Assembly: GCA_024330215.1 (NCBI GenBank)
Contig: JANDLU010000030.1
Span: 1 to 37,496 of the forward strand
Direction of reading: 5' to 3'
From: Candidatus Gaiellasilicea maunaloa
GTDB lineage: Bacteria > Actinomycetota > Thermoleophilia > Gaiellales > Gaiellaceae
Length of the DNA: 37,496 nt
Of the stretch, positions 6,225 through 14,253 are shown in pieces (the first letter of the stretch is position 1; the number at the start of each line of letters is the position of its first letter). The notes below the pieces were generated by a model. The model saw only the letters and a list, made by a program, of their open reading frames with translations, searched no databases and was not told the DNA's origin. The position numbers were made by a program, and so were the translations under genes.

Positions 6225-7856
6225 ATGAACGACAACCGCAAGTACGTGGCCGAGTTGCTCGGGACGTTCACCCTCGTCTTCGGCGGCTCGCTCGCGATTC
6301 TCTCGGCCGTGAGGCTCGAGGAGCCGATCCTCGTTCCCGTCGCGCTCGGCTTCGGCCTGGCGCTCCTGGCCGGCCTGTACGCGTTCGGCGAGGTCTCCGG
6401 GGGCCACTACAACCCCGCCGTCTCTCTCGCAATGTTTCTCTCGGGCCGTCTCGAGTCCCGGGACCTGCTCGGGTACTGGATCGCCCAGCTCGTCGGCGGA
6501 GTGCTCGCGTCGCTCGCGGTCCTGGCCGCATTCAGCCGGGACGACGTCGCCGGAACGGTCACCGCGGTCGGCGCCGGCTCTTCCGCGTGGGACGCGCTCT
6601 GGCTCGAGGTGCTCCTGACTGCGATCTTCGTGGCGGTCATCCTCCACTCGTCCCGGAGCGAGCGCGTCCAGGGCACCGCGCTCCTTGCGATCCCGCTTGC
6701 GCTCGTCGCCGTGCATCTGGCGGCGATTTCGATCAGCGGCGCCTCCGTGAACCCGGCGCGCTCGTTCGGGCCGGCGCTCGTCGGGGGCGAGTGGGGCGAT
6801 TTCTGGGTCTATGCGATCGGCCCGCTGGCCGGCGGTGCGATCGGCGCCGCCGTGCACGGGTTTCTCTATCCGCAGACGCCGTCGAGGTCACCCAGGTCAC
6901 GGTCGTCGAAGTGGAGCGCTGACGGCAGGGTGCGCGTGCGGCGCACCCGCCGGGCGCTCCTCCTCGCCGCCACGCTCGCGCTGCTCCTCTACGCCGGCGT
7001 CTCCTGGCTCTTCTCGGAACGGCTGATCGCGCCGACGTCTCGGCCGCTTGGGGCGGTCGACGCGAGGGCGTTCGGGCTGCCCCAGCCCGAGACGACGACG
7101 ATTGCCGGCGACGGAGTGACGCTCGCCTCGTGGTACTTCGAGAATCCGAGGCGGTCGGGGTGCGCCGTCGTCATGCTCCACGGCTTCGGGGGCGGAAGAG
7201 CGGAGGTCATCGCGCCGACGCCGATCTTCTGGAGGCGAGGCTGCCACCTCCTCCTCTACGACGCGCGCGGGCACGGCGAGAGCTCGCCCGCGCTCCTCAG
7301 CTTCGGCGCCCACGAGCGGCAGGACCTGCGGCTCGCGATCGAGTGGCTGGCGGATCGAACCGGGCTGCCCCGGAGCCGAATCGGGCTGATCGGGTGGTCA
7401 TACGGCGCCGCGACGGCGATCCAGGCGGCGTCCGAGTTGTCCGAGATCGCCTTCGTGGTCGCCGACTCGTCGTTCTCGAGCCTCGGCGACATCGCCCGCG
7501 TCCAGGCGGAGGAGCAGTTCGGAGCCTGGGCGCGGATCTTCGTTCCCGGCGCGCTCCTCGTGTCGGGGCTGCGGGCAGGCTTCGATGCCAGGGACGCCGC
7601 TCCCGTCGACGCGATCCGGGCCGTCCGGGCGCCCGTCCTCCTCGTCCACTCGCGTCAGGACGGCTTCACCCCCGTCGGCCACTCCGAGCTGATCTACGCC
7701 CGTGCGAATCGGGCGCGAACGCGACTCGTGATCCCCGACTGGGAGGCTGGGCACGCGCGCTCCTACACCGAGGCGCCGCTCGCCTACACCGCGGTCGTGG
7801 ATCGCTTTCTCGCCGAGCTCGTACCGGAGTTCGGCGGCCCCCGCCGCGAGCGTTGA
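6225..7856 (+). CDS. Aquaporin (MIP) joined to an alpha/beta hydrolase in one frame
   Basis: The ATG at 6225 follows a strong GAGGAGG. Residues 1-215 are a six-helix MIP channel with both NPA boxes (GGHYNPAVS at 60-67, GASVNPARS at 172-180). Residues 236-543 form a membrane-anchored alpha/beta hydrolase: TM helix near 243-260, MLHGFGGG oxyanion region, GWSYGA nucleophile elbow, HSRQDGFTP acid and a late GH. The join is a basic Ser/Arg stretch (about 219-235). In another frame the same bases give an orderly acidic tail ending in TGA at 6922, and GTG at 6930 would start the hydrolase. A one-base indel near 6872 fusing two adjacent genes, in nature or in the read, is more likely than a working fusion. 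Confidence 0.8.
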   Translation: MNDNRKYVAELLGTFTLVFGGSLAILSAVRLEEPILVPVALGFGLALLAGLYAFGEVSGGHYNPAVSLAMFLSGRLESRDLLGYWIAQLVGGVLASLAVLAAFSRDDVAGTVTAVGAGSSAWDALWLEVLLTAIFVAVILHSSRSERVQGTALLAIPLALVAVHLAAISISGASVNPARSFGPALVGGEWGDFWVYAIGPLAGGAIGAAVHGFLYPQTPSRSPRSRSSKWSADGRVRVRRTRRALLLAATLALLLYAGVSWLFSERLIAPTSRPLGAVDARAFGLPQPETTTIAGDGVTLASWYFENPRRSGCAVVMLHGFGGGRAEVIAPTPIFWRRGCHLLLYDARGHGESSPALLSFGAHERQDLRLAIEWLADRTGLPRSRIGLIGWSYGAATAIQAASELSEIAFVVADSSFSSLGDIARVQAEEQFGAWARIFVPGALLVSGLRAGFDARDAAPVDAIRAVRAPVLLVHSRQDGFTPVGHSELIYARANRARTRLVIPDWEAGHARSYTEAPLAYTAVVDRFLAELVPEFGGPRRER

Positions 7857-7869
7857 GCGCCAGAAAGGG

Positions 7870-7895
7870 CCGGGCCGCCCCGCAGGACGGCCCGG
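7870..7895. terminator. Bidirectional terminator hairpin
   Basis: CCGGGCCG pairs with CGGCCCGG (8 bp) around a 10-base loop, between two convergent genes. There is no U tract. Confidence 0.6.
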
Positions 7896-7918
7896 ACTGA
7901 GTGGATCGCGCGTTCCGA

Positions 7919-8977
7919 CTAGCCGGGAGCGATCGGAACCTGGACGAGCCGCCGGCTGGAGACGCCCGCGAGGACGTTGTCGCCCTGCTTGCGGGCCCGC
8001 AGGAAGAACTGCACCGCGAACCCGGCCTGGAGCTCCAGGCGCGAGGTCGCCCGAACGCTGATCGTGGCGATCCCGTTCGAGTCGGTCGCCGTCTCGGGAG
8101 CGGTCGTGACGCGCCCGAAGGGAACCGCGCTCGCGAGCACGAGCGCACCCTGGACGAGCCGGCCGCGGGTGTCGCTGACGCGAATCCGCAGCGTCACCGC
8201 GTCGGTGCGGTTGCGGAACGGCGTCGAGGCGAAGCCGCTGATCACGAGCCGGTCGGGAAGCGAGACGTTCGAGACCGAGACGGCCGAGCCGCCACCGCCA
8301 CCGCCCCCACCCGCAGCCCGCACCACGGCGGACGGGTTGGAGATCGCGGTCGAGGTGCCCCGCGGGTTCGTCGCCCGCACCTGGACACGGAGCGTCCGAC
8401 CCTGGTCGGCCGAGCGGACGCCGTAGGTGCGCCCACGCGTACCGGTGTCGCTGCAGCCGGAGCCGGCCGCGTCGCACTGGAGCCAGCTGTACTGGAAGTT
8501 CGGCGCCCCGGTCCAGCCACCCGGATCGGCGTTCAGGCTCTCGCCGACGACTGCTTCACCGGAGATCGACGGCTCCCGCGTGTTCTGCGGGGTCGTGTTG
8601 TCGGCGATCTGCGGCGTCGGCCGCGAGTTCGCGGTGTCGCTGCCGTCACCGTTTCGGGCGGTGACGAGCGAGACGATCGTCCGCCCGACGTCCGCGTTGA
8701 CGAGCCGGTAGCGCCGCGCGGTCTCACCCGGGATCACGGCGCAGTTGTTGCCGTTCGAGTCGCATCGCTGCCAGCGGTAGGTGAACGACGTCGGATCATT
8801 CGCCCAGAGCCCGTTGCTCGTCGTCAGCGTCGAGCCCTGGCGATAGGTGCCCTCGACTGTCGGCGGCGAGGTCGAGCGCGGGGCGGCCGCGAGCGCCGTG
8901 GCGGCGACGACGAGCCCCGTCAGAGTGACGACGAGAAGCGCGAGCGTCCTCCGTGTCCTTCGTAGGCCAGCTTTCAT
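7919..8977 (-). CDS. Secreted protein with two Ig-like repeats
   Basis: A 352-aa protein with an N-terminal signal sequence (basic start, hydrophobic 11-30). Two repeats of roughly 90 residues follow (about 37-128 and 132-220), each with the pattern P-S/T-V/I-x-G ... G-S/E-x-L ... W ... W-x-x-C-D ... C ... R-x-Y/T ... D-x-G-R-T; each has two Cys that could form a disulphide. A Gly-rich linker (GGGGGGGGS) leads to a C-terminal domain with invasin/Big-like strands (VTLRIRVSDTRGRLVQGALV, ATDSNGIATISVRATS). Probably a surface or matrix protein; no enzyme motif seen. The start has GAGGAGGAAG close upstream. Confidence 0.82.
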   Translation of the reverse strand: MKAGLRRTRRTLALLVVTLTGLVVAATALAAAPRSTSPPTVEGTYRQGSTLTTSNGLWANDPTSFTYRWQRCDSNGNNCAVIPGETARRYRLVNADVGRTIVSLVTARNGDGSDTANSRPTPQIADNTTPQNTREPSISGEAVVGESLNADPGGWTGAPNFQYSWLQCDAAGSGCSDTGTRGRTYGVRSADQGRTLRVQVRATNPRGTSTAISNPSAVVRAAGGGGGGGGSAVSVSNVSLPDRLVISGFASTPFRNRTDAVTLRIRVSDTRGRLVQGALVLASAVPFGRVTTAPETATDSNGIATISVRATSRLELQAGFAVQFFLRARKQGDNVLAGVSSRRLVQVPIAPG

Positions 8978-9018
8978 CTTCTTCCTCCTCGTTCTCTCTT
9001 GATCAAACGGAATAGATG

Positions 9019-9061
9019 CTTTATCGCACCGAGCTGAGCGCCGAAAACCGCATGGATAAAG
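9019..9061. promoter_or_regulatory. AT-rich divergent promoter region with inverted repeat
   Basis: CTTTATC (9019-9025) and GATAAAG (9055-9061) form a 7-bp inverted repeat in an unusually AT-rich patch between the divergent Ig-repeat and cupin genes. It could be an operator; no regulator is assigned. Confidence 0.3.
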
Positions 9062-9132
9062 GCTTTACGAAAACCTTCCACAGGCGCGGTCGCGTCTGCG
9101 AGGATCGCCAGACGACAAGCGAGGGAGGAAGC

Positions 9133-9492
9133 ATGGCCGCCTTTACGATTCTCCATCTCGACGAGCTCGAGCGCCCCTTTCCCAAGTGGGCGCTCGCGCG
9201 CAAGAGCCTCGGCCTGACATCGTTCGGGATGAACGTCGTCGAGCTGACGCCGGGGGAGACGATCCCCGAGCACGACGAGCGCGAGAGCGATCAGGAGGAG
9301 GTCTTCATCGTCCTCTCCGGCGAGCCGACGCTCGTGATCGACGGCGAGGATCATCCCGCGCCGGCCGGCACGTTCGCCCGGCTCGACCCGGAGCCGAAGC
9401 GCACGGTCGTGAACAGGAGCGACGCCGACGCGACCGTGCTGATCGTGTCGGCGCCGCGGACGAGCGGCTATCAGCCGCTGTCCTGGGCTTGA
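9133..9492 (+). CDS. Small cupin-domain protein
   Basis: A 119-aa single-domain cupin. Motif 1 reads PGETIPEHDERESDQEEVFIVLSGE: the canonical metal site G(X)5HXH(X)3-4E(X)6G is only partly kept, with one His (in EHDE) and several acidic residues. Motif 2 around PAGTFARLDPEPKRTVVN lacks the usual His. Metal binding is therefore doubtful and the substrate unknown. The ATG has GGGAGGA 5 bases upstream. The nitrilase gene starts 16 bases after its stop, so the two probably form an operon. Confidence 0.85.
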   Translation: MAAFTILHLDELERPFPKWALARKSLGLTSFGMNVVELTPGETIPEHDERESDQEEVFIVLSGEPTLVIDGEDHPAPAGTFARLDPEPKRTVVNRSDADATVLIVSAPRTSGYQPLSWA

Positions 9493-9508
9493 TGAGCGAG
9501 CGCCGGAG

Positions 9509-10438
9509 ATGAAGGAGCCGCTGAAGGTCGCCTGCTGCCAGGTCGAGCCCGCGATCCTCGACCGGACGGCGACCCTCGACCGGCTCGCGGAGCGGACTGC
9601 CGAGGCCGCGGCGGCGGGCGCGGGCCTCGTCGTCTTCCCGGAGACGTTCGTCCCGGCCTATCCGAGCTCGGCCTGGGCGAAGGCGCTCGCCGGCTGGGCC
9701 GATCCGCGCGCCAAGGCCGCGTTCGCGCTCCTTCACCGCGAGTCGCTGGAGGTCCCCGGCCCTGACGCCGACCGGCTCGGGCAGATCGCTCGTGAGCACG
9801 GCGTCTGGCTCGTCACGGGCGTCAACGAGATCGACGCAGACCGTCCCGGCACGATCTACAACTCGCTCCTCTACCACTCCCCGGCCGGCGAGCTCGCGCT
9901 CCACCACCGCAAGCTCGTACCGACGAACCACGAGCGGCTCGTGTGGGGCCAGGGCGACGGGCGCGGCCTGCGGGCGCTCGAGACGCCGATCGGGCGGATC
10001 GGCGGGCTGATCTGCTGGGAGAACTACATGCCGCTCGCGCGCTTCGCCCTCTACGAGTCGGGCGTCGAGCTCTACATCGCCTCGACCGCCGATGACGGCG
10101 ACGCCTGGCAGTCCACGCTCGTCCACATCGCGCGAGAGTCGCGTGCGTTCGTGATCGCGCCGTGCCACTTCCAGCGCGCCGAGTCGTATCCCGCCGACTT
10201 TCCGCTCCGCGAGGAGCTCGAGGGGCGGGGGATCCTCGGTCGCGGCGGCAGCGCGATCCTCGCCCCGGACGGCTCCTACCTCGCGGGGCCGCTCTACGAC
10301 GAGGAGGGAATCCTCTACGCGCAGCTCGACCCGGCGCGGCTCGCCGAGGAGCGGCAACGCTTCGACCCCGCCGGCCACTATCACCGGCCGGACGTGCTCC
10401 GGCTAACGCTGACGCCCGTCGAGGGTCGGATTTCGTAG
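9509..10438 (+). CDS. Nitrilase-family carbon-nitrogen hydrolase
   Basis: A 309-aa protein with the full nitrilase Glu-Lys-Cys triad: E45 in VFPETF, K135 in HHRKLVPT and C169 in GGLICWENYMPL. The ENYMPL context after the Cys and the overall length resemble true nitrilases (nitrile to acid and ammonia) more than amidases. The start is set by the ATG 16 bases after the cupin stop. Substrate cannot be read from the sequence. C-terminal region includes FDPAGHYHRPDVLRL, a common nitrilase ending. Confidence 0.9.
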   Translation: MKEPLKVACCQVEPAILDRTATLDRLAERTAEAAAAGAGLVVFPETFVPAYPSSAWAKALAGWADPRAKAAFALLHRESLEVPGPDADRLGQIAREHGVWLVTGVNEIDADRPGTIYNSLLYHSPAGELALHHRKLVPTNHERLVWGQGDGRGLRALETPIGRIGGLICWENYMPLARFALYESGVELYIASTADDGDAWQSTLVHIARESRAFVIAPCHFQRAESYPADFPLREELEGRGILGRGGSAILAPDGSYLAGPLYDEEGILYAQLDPARLAEERQRFDPAGHYHRPDVLRLTLTPVEGRIS

Positions 10439-10494
10439 CCTCGTCACACTCGGGGCTCGCCGACCCCGCTCGCGCGTTACCGGTTTTCCGGTTT

Positions 10495-10690
10495 CCTGGT
10501 ACAGGCCGATCACGTTCCTCCCGGATCCCGGAACCGCGCCGCGATCTCGGGTGCACCCTCTCCGAGCGGCTGCATGATCTCACTCCGTGGGCGATCACCG
10601 TGTCGACGGTCGCGGTGACGCTATCGACCATGATGTAGAGCAACAGCCCAGGTTCGGTGAGGGACGTCCCTAGAGTCTCACTCCAGGTCC
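10495..10690 (-). pseudogene. VOC (glyoxalase-fold) gene, 3' remnant
   Basis: Minus-strand reading gives LLYIMVDSVTATVDTVIAHG and then, after a one-base shift, EIMQPLGEGAPEIAARFRDPG, and after another shift NVIGLYQE. In order these are the last strands of a vicinal-oxygen-chelate protein (…ARFRDPxGNVIGLYQE). The first half is missing, the two frameshifts break the rest, and there is no start. This accounts for the apparently empty gap between the nitrilase and DUF192 genes. Confidence 0.7.
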
Positions 10691-10691
10691 T

Positions 10692-11153
10692 CTACCGTGT
10701 TCGGACGACGATCCGATCGCCGCGCTTTACGCCCCAGCGGCGGAACGAGCCGGCGTTGACCTCGAGCGCGCCGCGGAAGGCGACTTCCGGATCGTAGAGC
10801 GGACAGTCGTCGGTGCGGCAGGGCGTCATCGTGAACGTGCGCAGGATCCGGCCACGGCCGTCGTAGAAGGCAATGTCCAGGGGGATCAGGGTGTTCTTCA
10901 TCCAGAAGGCGCCGGCCGTCGGGCGCGCGTACTCGAAGACCATCCCGGCGCGCGGGCCGAGCGAGCGCCGACCCATCAGCCCCTGTGCCCGCGCGGCGGT
11001 CGTACGAGCGCGCTCGACCTGGAGCACGATCTGACGGTTGCCGGTCGAGACCGTGGCGGTGCCGCGAGTGAAGGCGAGAGCGCCCTCGGGGGCGAACCGC
11101 GCGCCGAGCGCCAGCGTCGAGGCCACGAGGAGGAAGACGAGGAAGCCGCGCAC
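10692..11153 (-). CDS. DUF192 family exported protein
   Basis: A 153-aa protein from a GTG at 11153. A hydrophobic N-terminus (VRGFLVFLLVASTLALG) acts as signal or anchor. The DUF192 core is clear: RTTAARAQGLMGRRSLGPRAGMVFEYARPTAGAFWMKNTLIPLDIAFYDGRGRI followed by MTPCRTDDCPLY and ALEVNAGSFRRWGVKRGDRIVV. The family is widespread and its role is not established. It follows selB by 19 bases on the same strand and may share its transcript. Confidence 0.88.
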   Translation of the reverse strand: MRGFLVFLLVASTLALGARFAPEGALAFTRGTATVSTGNRQIVLQVERARTTAARAQGLMGRRSLGPRAGMVFEYARPTAGAFWMKNTLIPLDIAFYDGRGRILRTFTMTPCRTDDCPLYDPEVAFRGALEVNAGSFRRWGVKRGDRIVVRTR

Positions 11154-11172
11154 AGCCCCAGTGTTGCAGCGA

Positions 11173-12795
11173 TCAGCCGCGCCGGCGGAGCACGCGCTCG
11201 TCGCCGACCCGGCGCGTGACGCCGTCCGCATCGAGCCGCTCGAGCAGGAGCTGGGCGTCGCGCCTCCCGCACCCCGCGAGGTCGCGGAAGCGCGCCAGCG
11301 CGATCCGGCCCGCCCCGGTGCACTCCTCGACGACGAGCGCCCGCGCCCGCGCGTAAGCGCCTGTGGAGATCGCATACCCGTCGCCGAGGCGCACGAGCCG
11401 TCCGGCTCCTTCGAGGAAGCGGGCGAGCTCGCGATCATCGAGCTTGACGGCTCCCGGCTCCGCCGCCGCGAGCTCCGCCTCGATCGCGGCCGCCTCGACC
11501 GAGCGCGAGCCGAGGCTCGCGCCGGCGCCGATGAGGTAGAGGCGCGAGCCGCGGCGTTCGAACGGGAGCCGCGACAGCACGTCCCTCGCCCACGGCTCCG
11601 TCGGCGCGTCGACGCCCGGGTCGAGTGGATCCGCCGCCTCGATCCGCGCCGCCAGCTCGGCCTCGAGCTCCGCGAGCCAGGCGTCGGCGTAGCGCCACTC
11701 GCCGTGGCGGAGCACCGGGCCGTGGATCGTCTCCTCTCCCCGCTCCGAGCGCTCGAAGCGGTCGAGGTCCGAGTGTCGCGGCGGCGCGGGATCGAGGATC
11801 CGGCCGCCCCCGACCGTCGTCGCCTCGCGCAGCACGACCCTGTCGCCGCGCGCCGCCACGACCGGCGCGGCCAACCGGAGCTGGGCGAAGCGCTCACCCG
11901 CGCGGACGACCCTGCCGAGCACGGTCGCCGTCCCGTGGTGGACGAGCAGGCGGGCACCGTCGGCGATGGGCTCGAGCTCCTCCAACACGACGTCCAGTCG
12001 AAAGCTCGTCGGGTAGGCCCCAGCCGCGACGAGAGCGTCGCCGCGGCGAAGTCGACGCCGCTCGATCCCCGGCAACGCGAGCGCCACCCGTTGGCCGGCC
12101 TCAGCATGCTCGACGGGGTTGTCGTGCACTTGGACGCTGCGCACGCGCACGTCGAGCCCCCGCGGCTCCGCACGGAGGACGTCGCCGGCGGCGATCGACC
12201 CCGACCGGAGCGTTCCGGTGACGACGGTCCCGATCCCGGCGAGCGTGAAGACGCGATCGACGTACAACCGCGGCGGAAGCTCGAGATTGTGTTTCTGAAA
12301 CACAAAGTCGCTTGCGCGCCCGAGCGCCGCGCGGAGCTCGTCGATCCCGGCGCCCGTCTTCGCGCTGACAGCGACGACCTCCGCGCCGGGGACGAGCTCG
12401 CGCGCCTCCAGGAGCGCGAGCTCGAGCGTCTCGGGGTCGACCGCGTCGGCCTTCGTCACGGCGACGACGCCCTGCTCGATCCCGAGCAGGGCGAGGATCG
12501 CGAGATGCTCGTGCGTCTGCGCCCTAGCGCCCTCGGCGGCGTCGAGGACGAGCAGGAAGAGGTCGATCCCGGTCGCGCCGGCGACCATGTTGCGAACGAA
12601 GCGCTCGTGGCCCGGGACGTCGATCAGCGAGAGCCGCCGGCCGTCGGCCAGCTCGAGCGGCGCGTAGCCGAGGTCGATCGAGATCCCGCGCGCCTGCTCC
12701 TCCGGCAAGCGATCTGTGTCCTTGCCGGTCAGCGCCCGTACGAGCCAGGTCTTCCCGTGGTCGACGTGGCCGGCGGTGCCTACCGTCAGAGGCAT
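11173..12795 (-). CDS. selB: Selenocysteine-specific elongation factor SelB
   Basis: A 540-aa translational GTPase that carries Sec-tRNA to ribosomes paused at UGA codons with a SECIS hairpin. GTPase motifs: GHVDHGKT (9-16), [20 protein letters not shown] (switch I), [16 protein letters not shown]. Domains II and III follow ([25 protein letters not shown]), then C-terminal winged helices that bind SECIS RNA. The region ends shortly after [21 protein letters not shown], somewhat short for the family but with winged-helix segments present. The start ATG (12795) overlaps the stop of a VOC remnant (TGATG). The minus-strand order selA - remnant - selB indicates one operon. Confidence 0.95.
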   Translation of the reverse strand: MPLTVGTAGHVDHGKTWLVRALTGKDTDRLPEEQARGISIDLGYAPLELADGRRLSLIDVPGHERFVRNMVAGATGIDLFLLVLDAAEGARAQTHEHLAILALLGIEQGVVAVTKADAVDPETLELALLEARELVPGAEVVAVSAKTGAGIDELRAALGRASDFVFQKHNLELPPRLYVDRVFTLAGIGTVVTGTLRSGSIAAGDVLRAEPRGLDVRVRSVQVHDNPVEHAEAGQRVALALPGIERRRLRRGDALVAAGAYPTSFRLDVVLEELEPIADGARLLVHHGTATVLGRVVRAGERFAQLRLAAPVVAARGDRVVLREATTVGGGRILDPAPPRHSDLDRFERSERGEETIHGPVLRHGEWRYADAWLAELEAELAARIEAADPLDPGVDAPTEPWARDVLSRLPFERRGSRLYLIGAGASLGSRSVEAAAIEAELAAAEPGAVKLDDRELARFLEGAGRLVRLGDGYAISTGAYARARALVVEECTGAGRIALARFRDLAGCGRRDAQLLLERLDADGVTRRVGDERVLRRRG

Positions 12796-12910
12796 CAGGA
12801 CGACGTGTGGCGCATGACGTTGATCACGGCGCCGTTGGGATCGCGCACGAGGCACGACTGGCGGCGGGATCGTCGCCGTGGAGATCCGGGACCACGCGCC
12901 TGATGCTCAT
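12795..12910 (-). pseudogene. Internally deleted VOC-family gene between selA and selB
   Basis: The ATG at 12910 opens MSIRRVVPDLHGDDPAASR, a typical glyoxalase/VOC N-terminus. A few bases later, in a shifted frame, comes [19 protein letters not shown] and a stop, a typical VOC C-terminus. The middle (roughly 80 residues in intact relatives) is gone, leaving 116 bases. The ATG overlaps the selA stop (ATGA) and the TGA overlaps the selB start (TGATG), so an intact gene once sat in the operon in full translational coupling. Confidence 0.72.
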
Positions 12911-14211
12911 CTCCGCGCGGTCACGATCGCGCCCGCAACCTCCTCCGCCTCCGCGTCTGTGAGCGTGCGGCAGTCGAGGAGCGTCTTGCCGTCGCGGACG
13001 ACGGCGAGCACCGGCGGCTCGTGCGCGCGCAGCGCCGCGGCGAGCTCCTCCTCGACCGCGCAGGCGAAGCTCGGCAGCTCGGCGAGAGGAAGCGCGCCGC
13101 CGCCGACGCGCGCAACGGTCTCCTCCACCGAGCCGCCGACGGCGGCCGCAAGACGCTTTGCGCGGACGCGCACCGCTTCAGCCGGCTCGCGGAGCATCCG
13201 CAGCACCGGGATCTCCTGCGGCCGGTCGAGGTAGAGCGCGAGCGTGCCCTCGAGTGCCGCGAGCGAGAGCTTGTCGGCGCGGAGCGCGCGCTGGAGCGGA
13301 TGCCGCTTGAGCCGCTCGACGAGCTCGGCGCTGCCTACGACGATCCCCGCCTGCGGCCCGCCGAGCAGCTTGTCGCCCGAGAAGCAGACGAGATCGGCCC
13401 CGGCGGCGAGGCTGGAAGCCGGTGTCGGCTCACCTTCGAGCTCGACGAGCGCGCCGGAGCCGAGATCGTCCACCAGCGGGATTCCTGCTCGCTTCGCCAC
13501 CTGCGCGAGCTGGGCAAATCGAGGCCTCTCTGTGAATCCGACCTGGCGGAAGTTCGACTGGTGGACGCGCAGGACGAGCGCCGTCTCGAACCCGATCGCC
13601 GCCTCGTAGTCCTCTGCTCGCGTCCGGTTCGTCGTGCCGACCTCGCGCAGCCGGGCTCCGGAGCGCGCAAGCACGTCCGGGATCCGGAAACCGTCGCCGA
13701 TCTCGATCAGCTCGCCTCGGGAGACGAGTACCTCGCGGCCCTCGGCGAGTGCAGCCAGCGCCAGCAGGACGGCCGCCGCATTGTTGTTGACCACGAGCGC
13801 CGCCTCCGCGCCGGTGAGTCGACGGAGGAGCGGTGCGAGATGATCCTGGCGCGAGCCCCGTGCTCCCGCAGTCAGGTCGTACTCGAGGTTAGAGAAGCCG
13901 GCGCCGACCTCGAGCACGCGCTCGAGCGCGGCCCCGGCCAGCGGCGCGCGGCCGAGATTCGTGTGGACGAGAATGCCCGTCGCGTTCAGGACGCGCCGGA
14001 GCCGGAGCCGGCGTTGCGCCGCGAGCTCGGCCAACGCCCGCTCGGCGAGATCGCCCGAATCGACAAAGCTCGGCTCGGCTCCGGCGCGGATCTCCTCGCG
14101 AGCGCGCTCGAGCGTGGAGCGGGCCGCGGCCACCGCGAGCGGGCGCGACTCTTTCGCGAGCCGCTCGTCACGTAGCAGCTCGTCGACAGAAGGCAGATCG
14201 CGCAGGCGCAC
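12907..14211 (-). CDS. selA: L-seryl-tRNA(Sec) selenium transferase SelA
   Basis: A 434-aa PLP enzyme that converts Ser-tRNA-Sec to Sec-tRNA-Sec using selenophosphate. Motifs: RLRRVLNATGILVHTNLGRAPLA near 69-92, the cofactor loop VVNNNAAAVLLAL, ELIEIGDGFRIPDVL, VHQSNFRQVGF, LVDDLGSG and the PLP lysine K281 in FSGDKLLGGPQAG. Length matches the family. The start is GTG at 14211: TACACT ends 7 bases before it and the coding frame upstream loses SelA similarity. It is the first gene of the selA-selB operon and is divergent from the VanW-like gene across 42 bases. selD was not found in the window. Confidence 0.95.
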   Translation of the reverse strand: MRLRDLPSVDELLRDERLAKESRPLAVAAARSTLERAREEIRAGAEPSFVDSGDLAERALAELAAQRRLRLRRVLNATGILVHTNLGRAPLAGAALERVLEVGAGFSNLEYDLTAGARGSRQDHLAPLLRRLTGAEAALVVNNNAAAVLLALAALAEGREVLVSRGELIEIGDGFRIPDVLARSGARLREVGTTNRTRAEDYEAAIGFETALVLRVHQSNFRQVGFTERPRFAQLAQVAKRAGIPLVDDLGSGALVELEGEPTPASSLAAGADLVCFSGDKLLGGPQAGIVVGSAELVERLKRHPLQRALRADKLSLAALEGTLALYLDRPQEIPVLRMLREPAEAVRVRAKRLAAAVGGSVEETVARVGGGALPLAELPSFACAVEEELAAALRAHEPPVLAVVRDGKTLLDCRTLTDAEAEEVAGAIVTARR

Positions 14212-14218
14212 GAATACG

Positions 14219-14224
14219 AGTGTA
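14219..14224 (-). promoter_or_regulatory. -10 box TACACT of selA
   Basis: TACACT on the minus strand ends 7 bases before the selA GTG; it shares a 42-base region with the oppositely directed box at 14241. Confidence 0.55.
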
Positions 14225-14240
14225 GTGCGGAGTTTCCGGC

Positions 14241-14246
14241 TACTTT
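14241..14246 (+). promoter_or_regulatory. -10 box TACTTT of the VanW-like gene
   Basis: TACTTT ends 7 bases before the ATG at 14254. This geometry favours that ATG over the in-frame TTG at 14245, which lies inside the box. Confidence 0.55.
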
Positions 14247-14253
14247 GTCGAGA

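Noticed and set aside
11038-12903. 621-aa plus-strand open frame opposite selB
   Set aside because: SelB on the minus strand is unmistakable; the long antisense frame comes from codon bias.
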